Of a DNA stretch of 64,000 bases, positions 16,000-25,228 are shown in pieces. The position numbers were made by a program, and so were the translations under genes. Position 1 is the stretch's first letter. Each line of letters starts with the position of its first letter. The notes under the pieces were generated by a model, which did not search any database, had not been told where the DNA came from, and worked only from the letters and a program-made list of their open reading frames with translations. This DNA comes from Ammoniphilus sp. YIM 78166 (GTDB taxonomy: Bacteria; Bacillota; Bacilli; Aneurinibacillales; RAOX-1), in the NCBI RefSeq assembly GCF_004522215.1, contig NZ_SDLR01000004.1, forward strand, positions 434,001 through 498,000. The letters run 5' to 3'.

Positions 16000-18417
16000 T
16001 TGGCGTGGTTGCAGCTTGCCATTTTATCACCATTTTTGCTGGCTATATTTGTACCCTTTCTGTATAAATATGTAAGGCAAATTCATACCGGGTGGTTTGT
16101 TCTTATCTTGCCCCTTGTTCTCTTCACATACCTTGTACAATTCCTTCCAACGGTTTCGAGGGGGGAGAGTATTCAACACACGATAGAGTGGATACCCTCA
16201 CTAGGTATTAACTTCACCGCTTATGTAGATGGATTAGGTCTTCTTTTCGGTCTACTGATTACAGGTATCGGGTCCTTGGTCGTGCTCTACTCGATTTACT
16301 ACCTGTCTAAAGAAAAAGAAGCTCTAAATTCCTTTTATGTGTACCTATTGATGTTCATGGGTGCGATGCTCGGGGTTGTTTTATCAGACAACTTGATGGT
16401 GTTGTATGTGTTCTGGGAGTTAACGAGTTTAGCTTCGTTCTTGCTTATCGCCTATTGGTACCAACGTGAAAAATCCCGATACGGTGCGCAGAAATCTATG
16501 CTTATCACTGTTTTCGGTGGATTTGCCATGTTCGCAGGATTCATTTTGCTCTTTTTGATGACGGGTACGTATAGCATTCGTGAAATTATCACCCAAGTCG
16601 CAACGATATCGACTCATGAGTTGTTTATTCCGGCTATGCTGTTAATTTTGCTGGGCGCTTTCACCAAATCAGCTCAGTTTCCTTTCCATATCTGGTTACC
16701 TGATGCGATGGAAGCTCCCACCCCTGTAAGTGCCTATTTGCACTCAGCAACCATGGTTAAAGCGGGGATTTATTTAGTTGCCAGATTAAGTCCTATTTTT
16801 GCGGGGCAGGCAGAATGGTTCTGGCTCGTGGCTGGGTTTGGGATTGTGACGTTATTCTGGGGCTCCTTCTCCGCAGTGAAGCAAACGGACTTAAAGTCCA
16901 TTCTCGCCTTTTCAACCATAAGTCAGTTAGGTTTAATTATGTGTCTACTTGGATTAGGTTCCGCAGCCGTGCATTTTGGCTATGACAAAGAAACCGCTTT
17001 GTACACCACAGCTGTTCTGGCAGCCGTATTCCATTTAATTAATCATGCCACCTTTAAAGGTGCCCTCTTTATGGTCGTGGGGATTGTAGATCATGAAACA
17101 GGAACAAGAGATATCCGCAAGCTAGGCGGTCTCATGTCCCTTATGCCGATCACCTTTACCCTTGCCATTATCGGAACGTTTTCCATGGCAGGCTTGCCGC
17201 CTTTCAATGGGTTTCTCAGCAAAGAGTTGTTTTTCACAGGTGTTTTAAATGCGAGCCAGTTAAATCTATTTGAAATGCAGACGTGGGGGATGCTGTTCCC
17301 TGTTTTAGCATGGGTAGCAAGTGTGTTTACTTTTATCTACAGTATGGTGCTGGTGTTTAAGACTTTTACAGGGAAGTACCAGCCCGAAAAATTGGACAAA
17401 AAGCCACACGAAGCTCCTATCGGAATGCTCATTCCTCCCATTATCTTGGCATCCCTTGTCGTGATTTTCGGGATTTTTCCGAACTTGTTATCCTATTCGC
17501 TCATCGAACCAGCGATGGCCTCGATTATCCCAAGCGTGTTAGGTCCAGAGCAACAATTCTACGTCAACATCTATCACTGGCATGGCTTGACTACAGAATT
17601 GTATATGACGATTGGGGTTATTGCATTAGGGACGATCTTGTATTTAAGCTTAAGCAAATGGTCGGGCATCTACAATTGGTTCCCGAAAAAGCTCGCGCTG
17701 AACCATTTTTATGATCATGGTCTAATTTCGATGGAGAGAGTAGCCAACAAAATTACTCGTTTCCACATGACGGGCTTGATTCGTGACTATTTAGTTTATA
17801 TCTTTGCGTTTCTTATCATCGTGATTGGTGGAGGATTGTTTACCCTTAACGCCTTTACCTTTGATTCATCTACAACGGCACCGATTGGTATTTATGAAGT
17901 AATTTTGGCCCTCATCATGGTGGTAGCTGCTGTTGCCGTTCCCTTTGCTCAATCTCGGATCACGGCGATCTTATCGGTGGGTATTGTAGGGTTTATGTTG
18001 GCTATGTTCTTTGTTGTATTTAGAGCACCCGACTTGGCTTTAACCCAGCTTATCGTTGAGACGGTTTCAGTAGCCTTGTTCTTGCTTTGCTTCTATCACT
18101 TGCCAAAGCTAAAGAAGGAAATATCACCCGTTCCTTTTAGAGCCACCAATTTCATGATCTCCTTGGGAGTGGGATTGGTGATGATGTTGGTTGCCTTCTC
18201 GGCCATCGGCAATCGTCTATTTACTCCGATCTCGGAATATTTCCTTGAAGCCAGCTATACGGAGGCGGGGGGAAGGAACGTGGTTAACGTTATCCTGGTT
18301 GACTTCCGTGGGTTCGATACGATGCTGGAAGGGTTAGTATTAGGAATTGCAGCGCTGGGTGTGTACTCCCTCATTAAGCTGCGTTTAGCAAGGAGGGAAG
18401 ATCTTGAAAACCAATGA
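16000..18417 (+). CDS. mrpA: Na+/H+ antiporter subunit A
   Basis: The 805-residue largest subunit of the seven-part Mrp antiporter, which exchanges cytoplasmic Na+ for external H+ and supports pH and salt tolerance. It is homologous to respiratory complex I NuoL and carries a C-terminal MrpB-like extension. Marks: WELTSLASFLL, the key Lys/Glu regions AFTKSAQFPFHIWLPDAMEAPTPVSAYLHSATMVKAG in the proton path, and HLINHATFKG. The true start is probably TTG 16000, with AAGGGAGG 8 nt upstream; the ATG at 15970 lacks a ribosome site. It overlaps mrpB by 14 bp. Confidence 0.96.
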   Translation: MAWLQLAILSPFLLAIFVPFLYKYVRQIHTGWFVLILPLVLFTYLVQFLPTVSRGESIQHTIEWIPSLGINFTAYVDGLGLLFGLLITGIGSLVVLYSIYYLSKEKEALNSFYVYLLMFMGAMLGVVLSDNLMVLYVFWELTSLASFLLIAYWYQREKSRYGAQKSMLITVFGGFAMFAGFILLFLMTGTYSIREIITQVATISTHELFIPAMLLILLGAFTKSAQFPFHIWLPDAMEAPTPVSAYLHSATMVKAGIYLVARLSPIFAGQAEWFWLVAGFGIVTLFWGSFSAVKQTDLKSILAFSTISQLGLIMCLLGLGSAAVHFGYDKETALYTTAVLAAVFHLINHATFKGALFMVVGIVDHETGTRDIRKLGGLMSLMPITFTLAIIGTFSMAGLPPFNGFLSKELFFTGVLNASQLNLFEMQTWGMLFPVLAWVASVFTFIYSMVLVFKTFTGKYQPEKLDKKPHEAPIGMLIPPIILASLVVIFGIFPNLLSYSLIEPAMASIIPSVLGPEQQFYVNIYHWHGLTTELYMTIGVIALGTILYLSLSKWSGIYNWFPKKLALNHFYDHGLISMERVANKITRFHMTGLIRDYLVYIFAFLIIVIGGGLFTLNAFTFDSSTTAPIGIYEVILALIMVVAAVAVPFAQSRITAILSVGIVGFMLAMFFVVFRAPDLALTQLIVETVSVALFLLCFYHLPKLKKEISPVPFRATNFMISLGVGLVMMLVAFSAIGNRLFTPISEYFLEASYTEAGGRNVVNVILVDFRGFDTMLEGLVLGIAALGVYSLIKLRLARREDLENQ

Positions 18418-18829
18418 TGTCATTCTACAAACGGTAACACGCACCGTTTCCTTTATTATCTTGCTGTTTTCCATTTACTTGTTCTTCGCCGGACACCATA
18501 ATCCCGGCGGAGGATTCATCGGCGGACTCATGACGGGGGCGGCTCTTGTATTGCTCTATATCGCTTATGATATTAAGACCATGGCGAAAGTTCTCCCGAT
18601 CGATTTTAAAAACATGACCGCATTAGGACTACTGATTGGAGTTTCGACTGGGTTAGGATCTTTCTTATTTAACGTTCCTTTCCTGTCTCATTCGTTCGGC
18701 TACTTTTATCTGCCTTTTCTAGGGAAGACAGAGCTTGCCACAGCGGTCCTGTTTGACTTAGGAGTATATCTGACGGTTGTAGGGGTCACCATGACCATTA
18801 TCCTAACGATTGGGGAGGACAATGAATAA
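18404..18829 (+). CDS. mrpB: Na+/H+ antiporter subunit B
   Basis: A 141-residue membrane subunit with four hydrophobic helices. HHNPGGGFIGGLMTGAALVL is the MrpB signature. The start is TTG 18404, with AAGGAGGGAAG just upstream inside mrpA; the stop overlaps the ATG of mrpC by one base. Part of the membrane arm that holds the complex together; Mrp activity needs all seven subunits. Confidence 0.95.
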   Translation: MKTNDVILQTVTRTVSFIILLFSIYLFFAGHHNPGGGFIGGLMTGAALVLLYIAYDIKTMAKVLPIDFKNMTALGLLIGVSTGLGSFLFNVPFLSHSFGYFYLPFLGKTELATAVLFDLGVYLTVVGVTMTIILTIGEDNE

Positions 18830-19167
18830 TGGAGATCTTAATGTCCGTTGTTGTTGGAATTTTATTTATGGTTGGGACCTATTTGATCTTAACGAAAAGT
18901 TTGTTGCGCATTATTTTGGGAACAGGAATTATCAGCCACGGGGTTCATTTATTGCTGCTTACCATGGCTGGACTCAAGACAGGGGCACCCCCTCTGTTAG
19001 GAGAGAATGCAGCACTTTATACCGATCCACTTCCGCAGGCTTTGATATTGACGGCCATCGTTATCAGCTTTGGTGTAACAGGATTCTTTTTCGTCTTGGC
19101 TTACCGGGCATATAAAGAGCTGGGGACAGACGATATGGATAAGTTAAGGGGAAATGATCATGAATAA
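18829..19167 (+). CDS. mrpC: Na+/H+ antiporter subunit C
   Basis: A 112-residue NuoK-like subunit with three membrane helices. It shows LGTGIISHGVHLLLLTMAGL and the PLPQALILTAIVISFG motif common to NuoK/MnhC proteins. It overlaps mrpB and mrpD, which shows close translational coupling. Role: conserved membrane subunit of the Mrp complex. Confidence 0.95.
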   Translation: MEILMSVVVGILFMVGTYLILTKSLLRIILGTGIISHGVHLLLLTMAGLKTGAPPLLGENAALYTDPLPQALILTAIVISFGVTGFFFVLAYRAYKELGTDDMDKLRGNDHE

Positions 19168-20638
19168 CCTTGTAGTACTGCCTATTGTTCTTCCTATCAT
19201 GACAGGTATCATTCTCATCTTTTTCCGAAACCAAATCGGATTGCAAAGATGGATTAGTTTTATTTCTTTATTGTTTTTCATTGGTCTGGCAGCAAATATG
19301 GTACAGTTGGTCTATGTGGATGGCATTCAAACCCTCTACCTAGGGGGCTGGCTCCCTCCCTTCGGGATCGTCTTGGTAGCGGATATGTTCGCTAGCTTAC
19401 TGGTCTTGACCACGGCCATCGTAGCGCTAAGCTGTCTGTGGTTCTCGTTTCGTTCCATTGGAATCGAGCGGGAAAAGCATTACTATTATCCCTTCTTTCA
19501 TTTCTTGATTGCAGGGGTATCCGGATCGTTTTTAACCGGCGATATTTTTAACCTTTTTGTTTTCTTTGAGGTCATGCTGATTTCTTCCTATGTTTTAATT
19601 GTTTTGGGAGCAACTAAAATACAGCTGAGAGAGACGCTGAAATATCTCTTGGTTAATATCGTTTCTTCCGCTTTATTCGTAGCTTCTGTTGCCTTTTTGT
19701 ACGCCATCACGGGTACCTTGAACATGGCTGACCTATCAGTTCGTGTCGCTGAAGTGGGACAGACTGGACTGTTAAACGTTGTAGCCTTACTGTTCTTGAT
19801 TGTGTTTGGACTCAAGGCCGGATTATTTTTATACTTCTGGCTGCCAGGTTCTTATAGTGCGCCTCCTACCCCGGTGGCTGCTCTGTTCGCAGGTCTTCTA
19901 ACGAAGGTGGGGATCTACGCCATTTTCCGTACCTTTACGCTCATCTTCTACCATCAGCCTGGGATTACGCATGAGATCATGGCTTGGATGGCAGCGGCGA
20001 CGATGATATTGGGTGTGATTGGGGCCATTGCGTTTAGTGATATACGCCAGGTATTAGCTTTCAATGTGGTAGCTGGGGTTGGTTTCATCATATTTGGTCT
20101 TGCTGCCTTTACTTCAGCGTCATTCCAAGGTGCCATTTTCTACCTTATTCATGACATGCTTGTAAAAGCCCTTCTGTTTTTACTAGGCGGAGCCGTCATT
20201 GGCATTGCCGGAACGAGCAACCTCAAGCAAATGGGAGGTCTCATTAAGTACCATCCTTCACTTGGCTGGATGTTTTTTATTGCCGGCCTCGCATTGGCTG
20301 GAGTCCCTCCATTAAGCGGATTTATCGGGAAGCTGCTGCTTGTTCAAGGAGGTCTTACGGCTGAATTCTACTGGATCACAGGGATTAGTTTAGCAACCAG
20401 CTTGTTGATTCTCTACTCGATCATCAAGGTGTTTATGCACGCATTCTGGGGCGAAACGAAGCTAAGTCCAAAAGAGGAAAAGGGTTCAGAAAAAGGGTTA
20501 TTGGCTCCTTGCGCGGTCCTCGTGTTTCTTTCTTTCGCTCTAGGATTAGGAGCGGATTATCTCTATCCGTATATTGAAGTTGCAGCAGAAACATTGATGG
20601 ATCCTTCTATCTATATTCAAGCGGTATTAAAGGAGTAG
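19160..20638 (+). CDS. mrpD: Na+/H+ antiporter subunit D
   Basis: A 492-residue antiporter-like subunit of the NuoM/NuoN family, with about 14 helices. Marks include FEVMLISSYVLIVLG, the conserved lysine region in GLKAGLFLYFWLPGSYSAPPTPVAALFAGLLTKVG and HDMLVKALLFLLGGAV. ATG 19160 is preferred because AAGGGG (19146-19151) is 8 nt upstream; ATG 19154 is too close. With mrpA it provides the ion-translocating modules. It overlaps mrpC by 8 bp. Confidence 0.95.
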   Translation: MNNLVVLPIVLPIMTGIILIFFRNQIGLQRWISFISLLFFIGLAANMVQLVYVDGIQTLYLGGWLPPFGIVLVADMFASLLVLTTAIVALSCLWFSFRSIGIEREKHYYYPFFHFLIAGVSGSFLTGDIFNLFVFFEVMLISSYVLIVLGATKIQLRETLKYLLVNIVSSALFVASVAFLYAITGTLNMADLSVRVAEVGQTGLLNVVALLFLIVFGLKAGLFLYFWLPGSYSAPPTPVAALFAGLLTKVGIYAIFRTFTLIFYHQPGITHEIMAWMAAATMILGVIGAIAFSDIRQVLAFNVVAGVGFIIFGLAAFTSASFQGAIFYLIHDMLVKALLFLLGGAVIGIAGTSNLKQMGGLIKYHPSLGWMFFIAGLALAGVPPLSGFIGKLLLVQGGLTAEFYWITGISLATSLLILYSIIKVFMHAFWGETKLSPKEEKGSEKGLLAPCAVLVFLSFALGLGADYLYPYIEVAAETLMDPSIYIQAVLKE

Positions 20639-20644
20639 ATAACT

Positions 20645-21121
20645 ATGGCTGTTCAAGTCTTGCTCAACTTCACACTCGCCTTCATCTGGATGTTTTTGAA
20701 CCAAAGCTGGACCCCGGTGGACTTTGTCATGGGGTATATCGTAGGACTGGCACTGATTTTTGTTCTTCGTCGGTTCCTGTTAACCCCGTTTTATTTTCAA
20801 AAAGTGATTGCCATCACGAAACTAATTTTGATATTTATTCGAGAACTGATTTTATCGAGTGTAAGTGTCATCAAGCTGATTCTCCGTCCAAAAATGGATT
20901 TTCGCCCAGGCATTTTTGCCTTACCGACGGATCTGAAGAGCGATTGGGAAATTACGCTGCTGGCAAGTCTGATCTCGTTGACGCCGGGAACGTTATCCTT
21001 AGAGGTATCTCCGGAGGGTAATGTGCTGTATATTCACGCGATGGATTTACCTGATACAACGGAAGCAATTAATCAGATCAAGGATACTTTTGAAAAAGCG
21101 ATCAAGGAGGTGACACGGTGA
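20645..21121 (+). CDS. mrpE: Na+/H+ antiporter subunit E
   Basis: A 158-residue MrpE/MnhE protein with two or three N-terminal helices and a C-terminal soluble domain. SLISLTPGTLSLEVSPEGNVLYIHAMD is characteristic. It lies 6 bp after mrpD and overlaps mrpF by one base (TGATG). Unlike most subunits it has no homologue in respiratory complex I. Confidence 0.95.
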   Translation: MAVQVLLNFTLAFIWMFLNQSWTPVDFVMGYIVGLALIFVLRRFLLTPFYFQKVIAITKLILIFIRELILSSVSVIKLILRPKMDFRPGIFALPTDLKSDWEITLLASLISLTPGTLSLEVSPEGNVLYIHAMDLPDTTEAINQIKDTFEKAIKEVTR

Positions 21122-21405
21122 TGTTTGAGACGTTGATTACCCTATCTCTCGTCCTCATCTCCCTTTCGATTTTGGGTACTTTGTATCGATTATTCTGGGG
21201 TCCTTCGATGCCGGACCGAGTCATAGCTGTAGATTCCGTTGGGATTAATATTATTGGGTTGGTCGCGATCGTATCCGTTATGTTAAATACGCAAGCCTTT
21301 TTAGAAGTTATCCTGTTGATCGGTATTCTCGGCTTTATTGGGACCATATCCTTCGCAAAGTTCTTAGAAAGAGGTGAAGTCATTGAGCGCGATCGAAATC
21401 GCTAA
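21121..21405 (+). CDS. mrpF: Na+/H+ antiporter subunit F
   Basis: A 94-residue small membrane subunit with three helices; RLFWGPSMPDRVIAVDSVGIN is the MrpF signature. AAGGAGG lies 10 nt before ATG 21121; GTG 21118, 7 nt after the ribosome site, is an alternative start one codon earlier. It overlaps mrpG by 23 bp. Confidence 0.94.
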   Translation: MFETLITLSLVLISLSILGTLYRLFWGPSMPDRVIAVDSVGINIIGLVAIVSVMLNTQAFLEVILLIGILGFIGTISFAKFLERGEVIERDRNR

Positions 21406-21763
21406 GATTGTAGTTGGTGTTCTTCTGCTGATCGGCTCATTGCTGAGCCTGCTGAGTACGTTTGGACTGTTGCGTCTACCGGATATCTATAATCGAACCC
21501 ATGCGGCTACGAAGGCCGCGACCCTAGGTACAGTATCTATTCTTGTAGGTGCGTTTATATTCTTCTATGCCGTAGATGGGATCGTAAGTGCCAAGCTTCT
21601 TCTGGGGATACTCTTTGTATTCATCACCGCTCCAGTAGCTGGACATATGGTTGGCCGTGCGGCCTATAGGACAGGTGTACCGCTATGGGAGATGTCGATT
21701 AAAGATGACCTCAAGCGTGATGATATGAAGAGGACGAAGAAGTTGAATAAGAAGGCGAAATAA
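21383..21763 (+). CDS. mrpG: Na+/H+ antiporter subunit G
   Basis: A 126-residue last subunit with three helices and the signature LRLPDIYNRTHAATKAATLG, plus a basic tail rich in Lys and Arg. The start TTG 21383 gives MSAIEIAKI, matching the usual family N-terminus, with GAGGTG 6 nt upstream; GTG 21374 is the alternative. Ends the mrpA-G operon in front of a bidirectional terminator. Confidence 0.94.
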   Translation: MSAIEIAKIVVGVLLLIGSLLSLLSTFGLLRLPDIYNRTHAATKAATLGTVSILVGAFIFFYAVDGIVSAKLLLGILFVFITAPVAGHMVGRAAYRTGVPLWEMSIKDDLKRDDMKRTKKLNKKAK

Positions 21764-21769
21764 CGTAAT

Positions 21770-21811
21770 AAAAAACGAGCAATCAGCCAGCTGGCTATTG
21801 CTCGTTTTTTG
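21770..21811. terminator. Bidirectional terminator between mrpG and uraA
   Basis: AAAAAACGAGCAAT (21770-21783) and ATTGCTCGTTTTTT (21797-21810) form a perfect 14-bp arm around a 13-nt loop that itself contains CAGCCAGCTGGCT. Confidence 0.93.
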
Positions 21812-21814
21812 TTG

Positions 21815-23167
21815 TTAAGAAGCTTTATTTTCTTTCTCAATCTCACCAAATGCGGTTTCTTTCCCTGGCAGAATGGCGTGTAGCAAAATACCGAGGAAGG
21901 TCGCCATCGCAATATTATCGATGGTGAGGTTAGCAATGATATTATGAATCGTAATATCGTGAATTTCAAGTTTAAAGCCACCGATTCCGGTAACTAGGAT
22001 GATAGCAGCAATCACCATATTGCGTTTGTCCGCAAATTCTACTTTATGCTCGACATACATCCGAACTCCCTGGGCAGCTATGATACCAAACAAGATAATC
22101 GTAACTCCTCCGAGAACAGGCTTAGGGATCGTCATTAAGGCTGCGCCAATCTTTCCTACAAAGGCGAAAATGATGGCGAACACGGCAGCTAGTCCGATCA
22201 CATTACGGCTAAACACACGAGTGATGGCTAATACCCCGATGTTTTCCCCGTAGGTTGTGTTAGGGGGTCCACCGATAAAGGCGGCTAAAGAAGTCGCTAG
22301 ACCGTCTCCTAAGAGGGTGCGATGCAGTCCTGGTTCTTTCATGAGATCGCGGTCCATGACGCGACCGGTCACAAGCAAGTGTCCAATGTGTTCCGCTAAG
22401 GTCACAAAAGCGACGGGTACAATAACTAAGGCTGCGAACCACGCGCTTGAAGAGCCAAAAGCTCCAATTAGCTGCGTAGTCAGAAGATGGTTGGTGAACA
22501 TGTCACCAGGAGTGATAAACCACTGCGCGTTGGCGATGGAAGCCAGATCAATCCATTCAGGGAAACGAATCAAGGTATAAACATAGCCGGTAATCATGCC
22601 AGTAAGAATGGGAATAACGGATAGGAAGCCTTTAAAGAAGATCGTCGCTACAACTGTCGTGATTAAGGTGATAAACGCGACTTCTACAGCTGCAACAGAA
22701 TATTCCGGTGTTTGGACTAAAGGATTGTAAATCGCCCAATTCACAGCGACTCCAGATAAGCTGAGCCCGATGACGATAATGACGGAACCGATCACCATAG
22801 GAGGTAACAGTCGGTTAAGCCAGGCGATGCCTACCTTTGAAACAATTATTGCTACGATCACATAGACGATACCAGCCAGCAAACAGCCGAGCATGGCTGC
22901 TCCAGGTCCCTCACTAGCGGATACGGTGACGATGGGACCAATAAAGGCAAAGGATGACCCTAAATAGTTGGGAACAAGTCCTTTGGTTAGGAAGATAAAA
23001 AGCAAGGTTCCAAGGCCACTAGACAAAAGAGCAGCTTGAATGTCCAGCCCGGTAATGAGGGGAACTAAGACGGTCGCCCCGAACATGGCGAACAAGTGTT
23101 GCAAGCTTAAGGGAACCAGCTTTTGTATCGGTGGGGTTTCGTGAACGTCAATAAAATCTTTAGCCAT
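21815..23167 (-). CDS. uraA: Uracil permease (NCS2 family)
   Basis: A 450-residue NCS2 nucleobase:proton symporter with about 14 helices. Marks are QHLFAMFGATVLVPLITG near the N-terminus, FAFIGPIVTVSAS, the substrate Glu region VTLAEHIGHL, and GGPPNTTYGENIGVLAITRV. It lies 8 bp after pyrR and shares its PyrR-controlled leader, so it is made when pyrimidines are scarce. This is the usual pyrR-pyrP arrangement; other pyr genes are not next to it, so the rest of the operon must be elsewhere. Confidence 0.95.
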   Translation of the reverse strand: MAKDFIDVHETPPIQKLVPLSLQHLFAMFGATVLVPLITGLDIQAALLSSGLGTLLFIFLTKGLVPNYLGSSFAFIGPIVTVSASEGPGAAMLGCLLAGIVYVIVAIIVSKVGIAWLNRLLPPMVIGSVIIVIGLSLSGVAVNWAIYNPLVQTPEYSVAAVEVAFITLITTVVATIFFKGFLSVIPILTGMITGYVYTLIRFPEWIDLASIANAQWFITPGDMFTNHLLTTQLIGAFGSSSAWFAALVIVPVAFVTLAEHIGHLLVTGRVMDRDLMKEPGLHRTLLGDGLATSLAAFIGGPPNTTYGENIGVLAITRVFSRNVIGLAAVFAIIFAFVGKIGAALMTIPKPVLGGVTIILFGIIAAQGVRMYVEHKVEFADKRNMVIAAIILVTGIGGFKLEIHDITIHNIIANLTIDNIAMATFLGILLHAILPGKETAFGEIEKENKAS

Positions 23168-23175
23168 GGGTTGGT

Positions 23176-23760
<585 letters not shown>

Positions 23761-23816
23761 TCAGGTTTTATTATGTTCTATTTGCGGAGAGATTAATAAA
23801 AAGCTTCATTTAACGC

Positions 23817-23935
23817 AAAAAAAATTCCTTGCCATCAACATGACAAGGAATGAAAGCGCACAAAAATAAAGGATCATCAACCCATCCTACAATCCGCTTA
23901 CCTTGTCAGCCTCACGGGACTGAATTTAAAGGCAC
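23817..23935 (-). promoter_or_regulatory. pyr attenuator leader (PyrR-binding loop plus terminator)
   Basis: On the minus strand the conserved PyrR target, AGTCCCGTGAGGCTGAC and the following AAGG, lies at 23921-23901. It is followed by a terminator whose arms ATTCCTTG and CAAGGAAT (23851-23844 and 23831-23824) end in eight U residues (23824-23817). Binding of PyrR-UMP to the loop should favour termination before pyrR-uraA. Confidence 0.9.
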
Positions 23936-23950
23936 TCTTTAAACCAATTT

Positions 23951-23979
23951 ATTATGGCATGTGGGGAAAAGGTTGTCAA
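23951..23979 (-). promoter_or_regulatory. pyrR promoter
   Basis: On the minus strand a perfect TTGACA (23979-23974), a 17-nt spacer and CATAAT (23956-23951) lie just upstream of the pyr leader. Confidence 0.75.
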
Positions 23980-24000
23980 TAGATTGAAATATGCTATGAT
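23973..24000 (+). promoter_or_regulatory. Divergent promoter of the M20 amidohydrolase operon
   Basis: TTGTCA (23973-23978), 16 nt, TATGAT (23995-24000). Its -35 occupies the same bases as the -35 of the pyrR promoter on the other strand, so the two cannot be bound at once. Confidence 0.55.
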
Positions 24001-24036
24001 GAAAATAAAATCATGAACGGAAAAGGATGATCACGT

Positions 24037-25209
24037 ATGCTGGATCGTTTGACTAGAAGACTTCAAGAGATCTATCCAGACCTCGTAGAGATACGCCGAG
24101 ATTTTCATATGTACCCTGAGCTTTCTTATCAGGAGGAGAATACCCCTCGAAAAGTAGCCAACTTCCTGTCGGCTTTGGGTTTAGAAGTACGAACGGGTGT
24201 AGGGGGAAGAGGAGTAGTAGGAACCCTGCGCGGAGGCAAGCCAGGTCCCACCATTGCGCTGCGGGCTGATTTTGACGCTTTGCCGATTCAGGATGAGAAG
24301 CAGGTAGATTATAAATCTCGTATTCCTGGCGTGATGCATGCGTGTGGACACGATGTACATACCACCACCCTATTGGGAGTGGCTAAAGTCTTGGCAGAAG
24401 TTCGTGAGCACTTAGCCGGTACTGTCGTCTTTATTCACCAATTTGCCGAAGAGGTGGCCCCTGGCGGTGCTATACCTATGATCGAAGATGGTTGTTTGAA
24501 TGGGGTAGATGTGATTTACGGAGCCCATGTCTGGTCCGGAATTCCCATTGGACAAGTAGGCGTGACCTACGGCTATATGATGGCGGCCACAGACGACTTT
24601 GAAATCGAGATTACAGGAAAAGGAGGGCACGGTGCGACCCCTCATTTAACGGTAGATTCGCTGGTTACAGGTAGTCAGCTTGTCCTTAATCTCCAACAAA
24701 TCGTCAGTCGTCGGGTAAACCCTTTAAAACCAGCCGTTCTAACCGTTGGTTCCTTTGTGAGCGGAAATGCTTATAATGTCATCCCCAACACAGCCAAGTT
24801 AATGGGCACGGTTCGTACCTTTGACGAAGACGTGCGCGACCTTATGGAAGAGGAATTAAAGGCAGTGACGCAAGCCACCTGCCAGGCTGTAGGGGCAACG
24901 TCTACGATTCACTATCACAGGGGCTATCCAGCCGTTTGGAATCACGAGGAGCCGACTCGAGTGGTCGAGTCCCAAGCCAAAGAGTTATTAGGAGATGATC
25001 AAGTCTTCCGCATGGAGCCGATCATGGGAGGGGAGGACTTTGCCTATTATCTGCAGAAGGTACCGGGATCCTTTTTCTTCGTGGGAGGAGCGAATCCAGA
25101 AATAGGAGCGGAATATCCGCATCATCACCCTAAATTTGACGTGGATGAGAAGGCGATGCTGGTGGCAGGTCAAGTCTTCTTATCAACCGTATTGCATCAT
25201 GTAGGGTAA
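24037..25209 (+). CDS. M20-family amidohydrolase (first of a pair)
   Basis: A 390-residue metal-dependent aminoacylase/amidohydrolase of peptidase family M20D (hippurate/N-acyl-amino-acid hydrolase group). The metal ligands are in MHACGHDVHTT, the catalytic Glu in AEEVAPGG, and the last ligand in GGEDFAYYL; the dimer lid domain begins near GKGGHGATPH. It removes acyl groups from N-acyl amino acids such as N-acetyl-diaminopimelate, hippurate or IAA conjugates; the substrate is not decided by sequence. A paralogue follows after 19 bp. Confidence 0.9.
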   Translation: MLDRLTRRLQEIYPDLVEIRRDFHMYPELSYQEENTPRKVANFLSALGLEVRTGVGGRGVVGTLRGGKPGPTIALRADFDALPIQDEKQVDYKSRIPGVMHACGHDVHTTTLLGVAKVLAEVREHLAGTVVFIHQFAEEVAPGGAIPMIEDGCLNGVDVIYGAHVWSGIPIGQVGVTYGYMMAATDDFEIEITGKGGHGATPHLTVDSLVTGSQLVLNLQQIVSRRVNPLKPAVLTVGSFVSGNAYNVIPNTAKLMGTVRTFDEDVRDLMEEELKAVTQATCQAVGATSTIHYHRGYPAVWNHEEPTRVVESQAKELLGDDQVFRMEPIMGGEDFAYYLQKVPGSFFFVGGANPEIGAEYPHHHPKFDVDEKAMLVAGQVFLSTVLHHVG

Positions 25210-25228
25210 GAGGAGACAAAAGAAAAAG

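Noticed and set aside
16000..18417. Respiratory complex I genes
   Set aside because: The NuoL/NuoM/NuoK-like proteins occur in the exact A-G order and lengths of the Mrp antiporter and lack the hydrophilic Nuo subunits.
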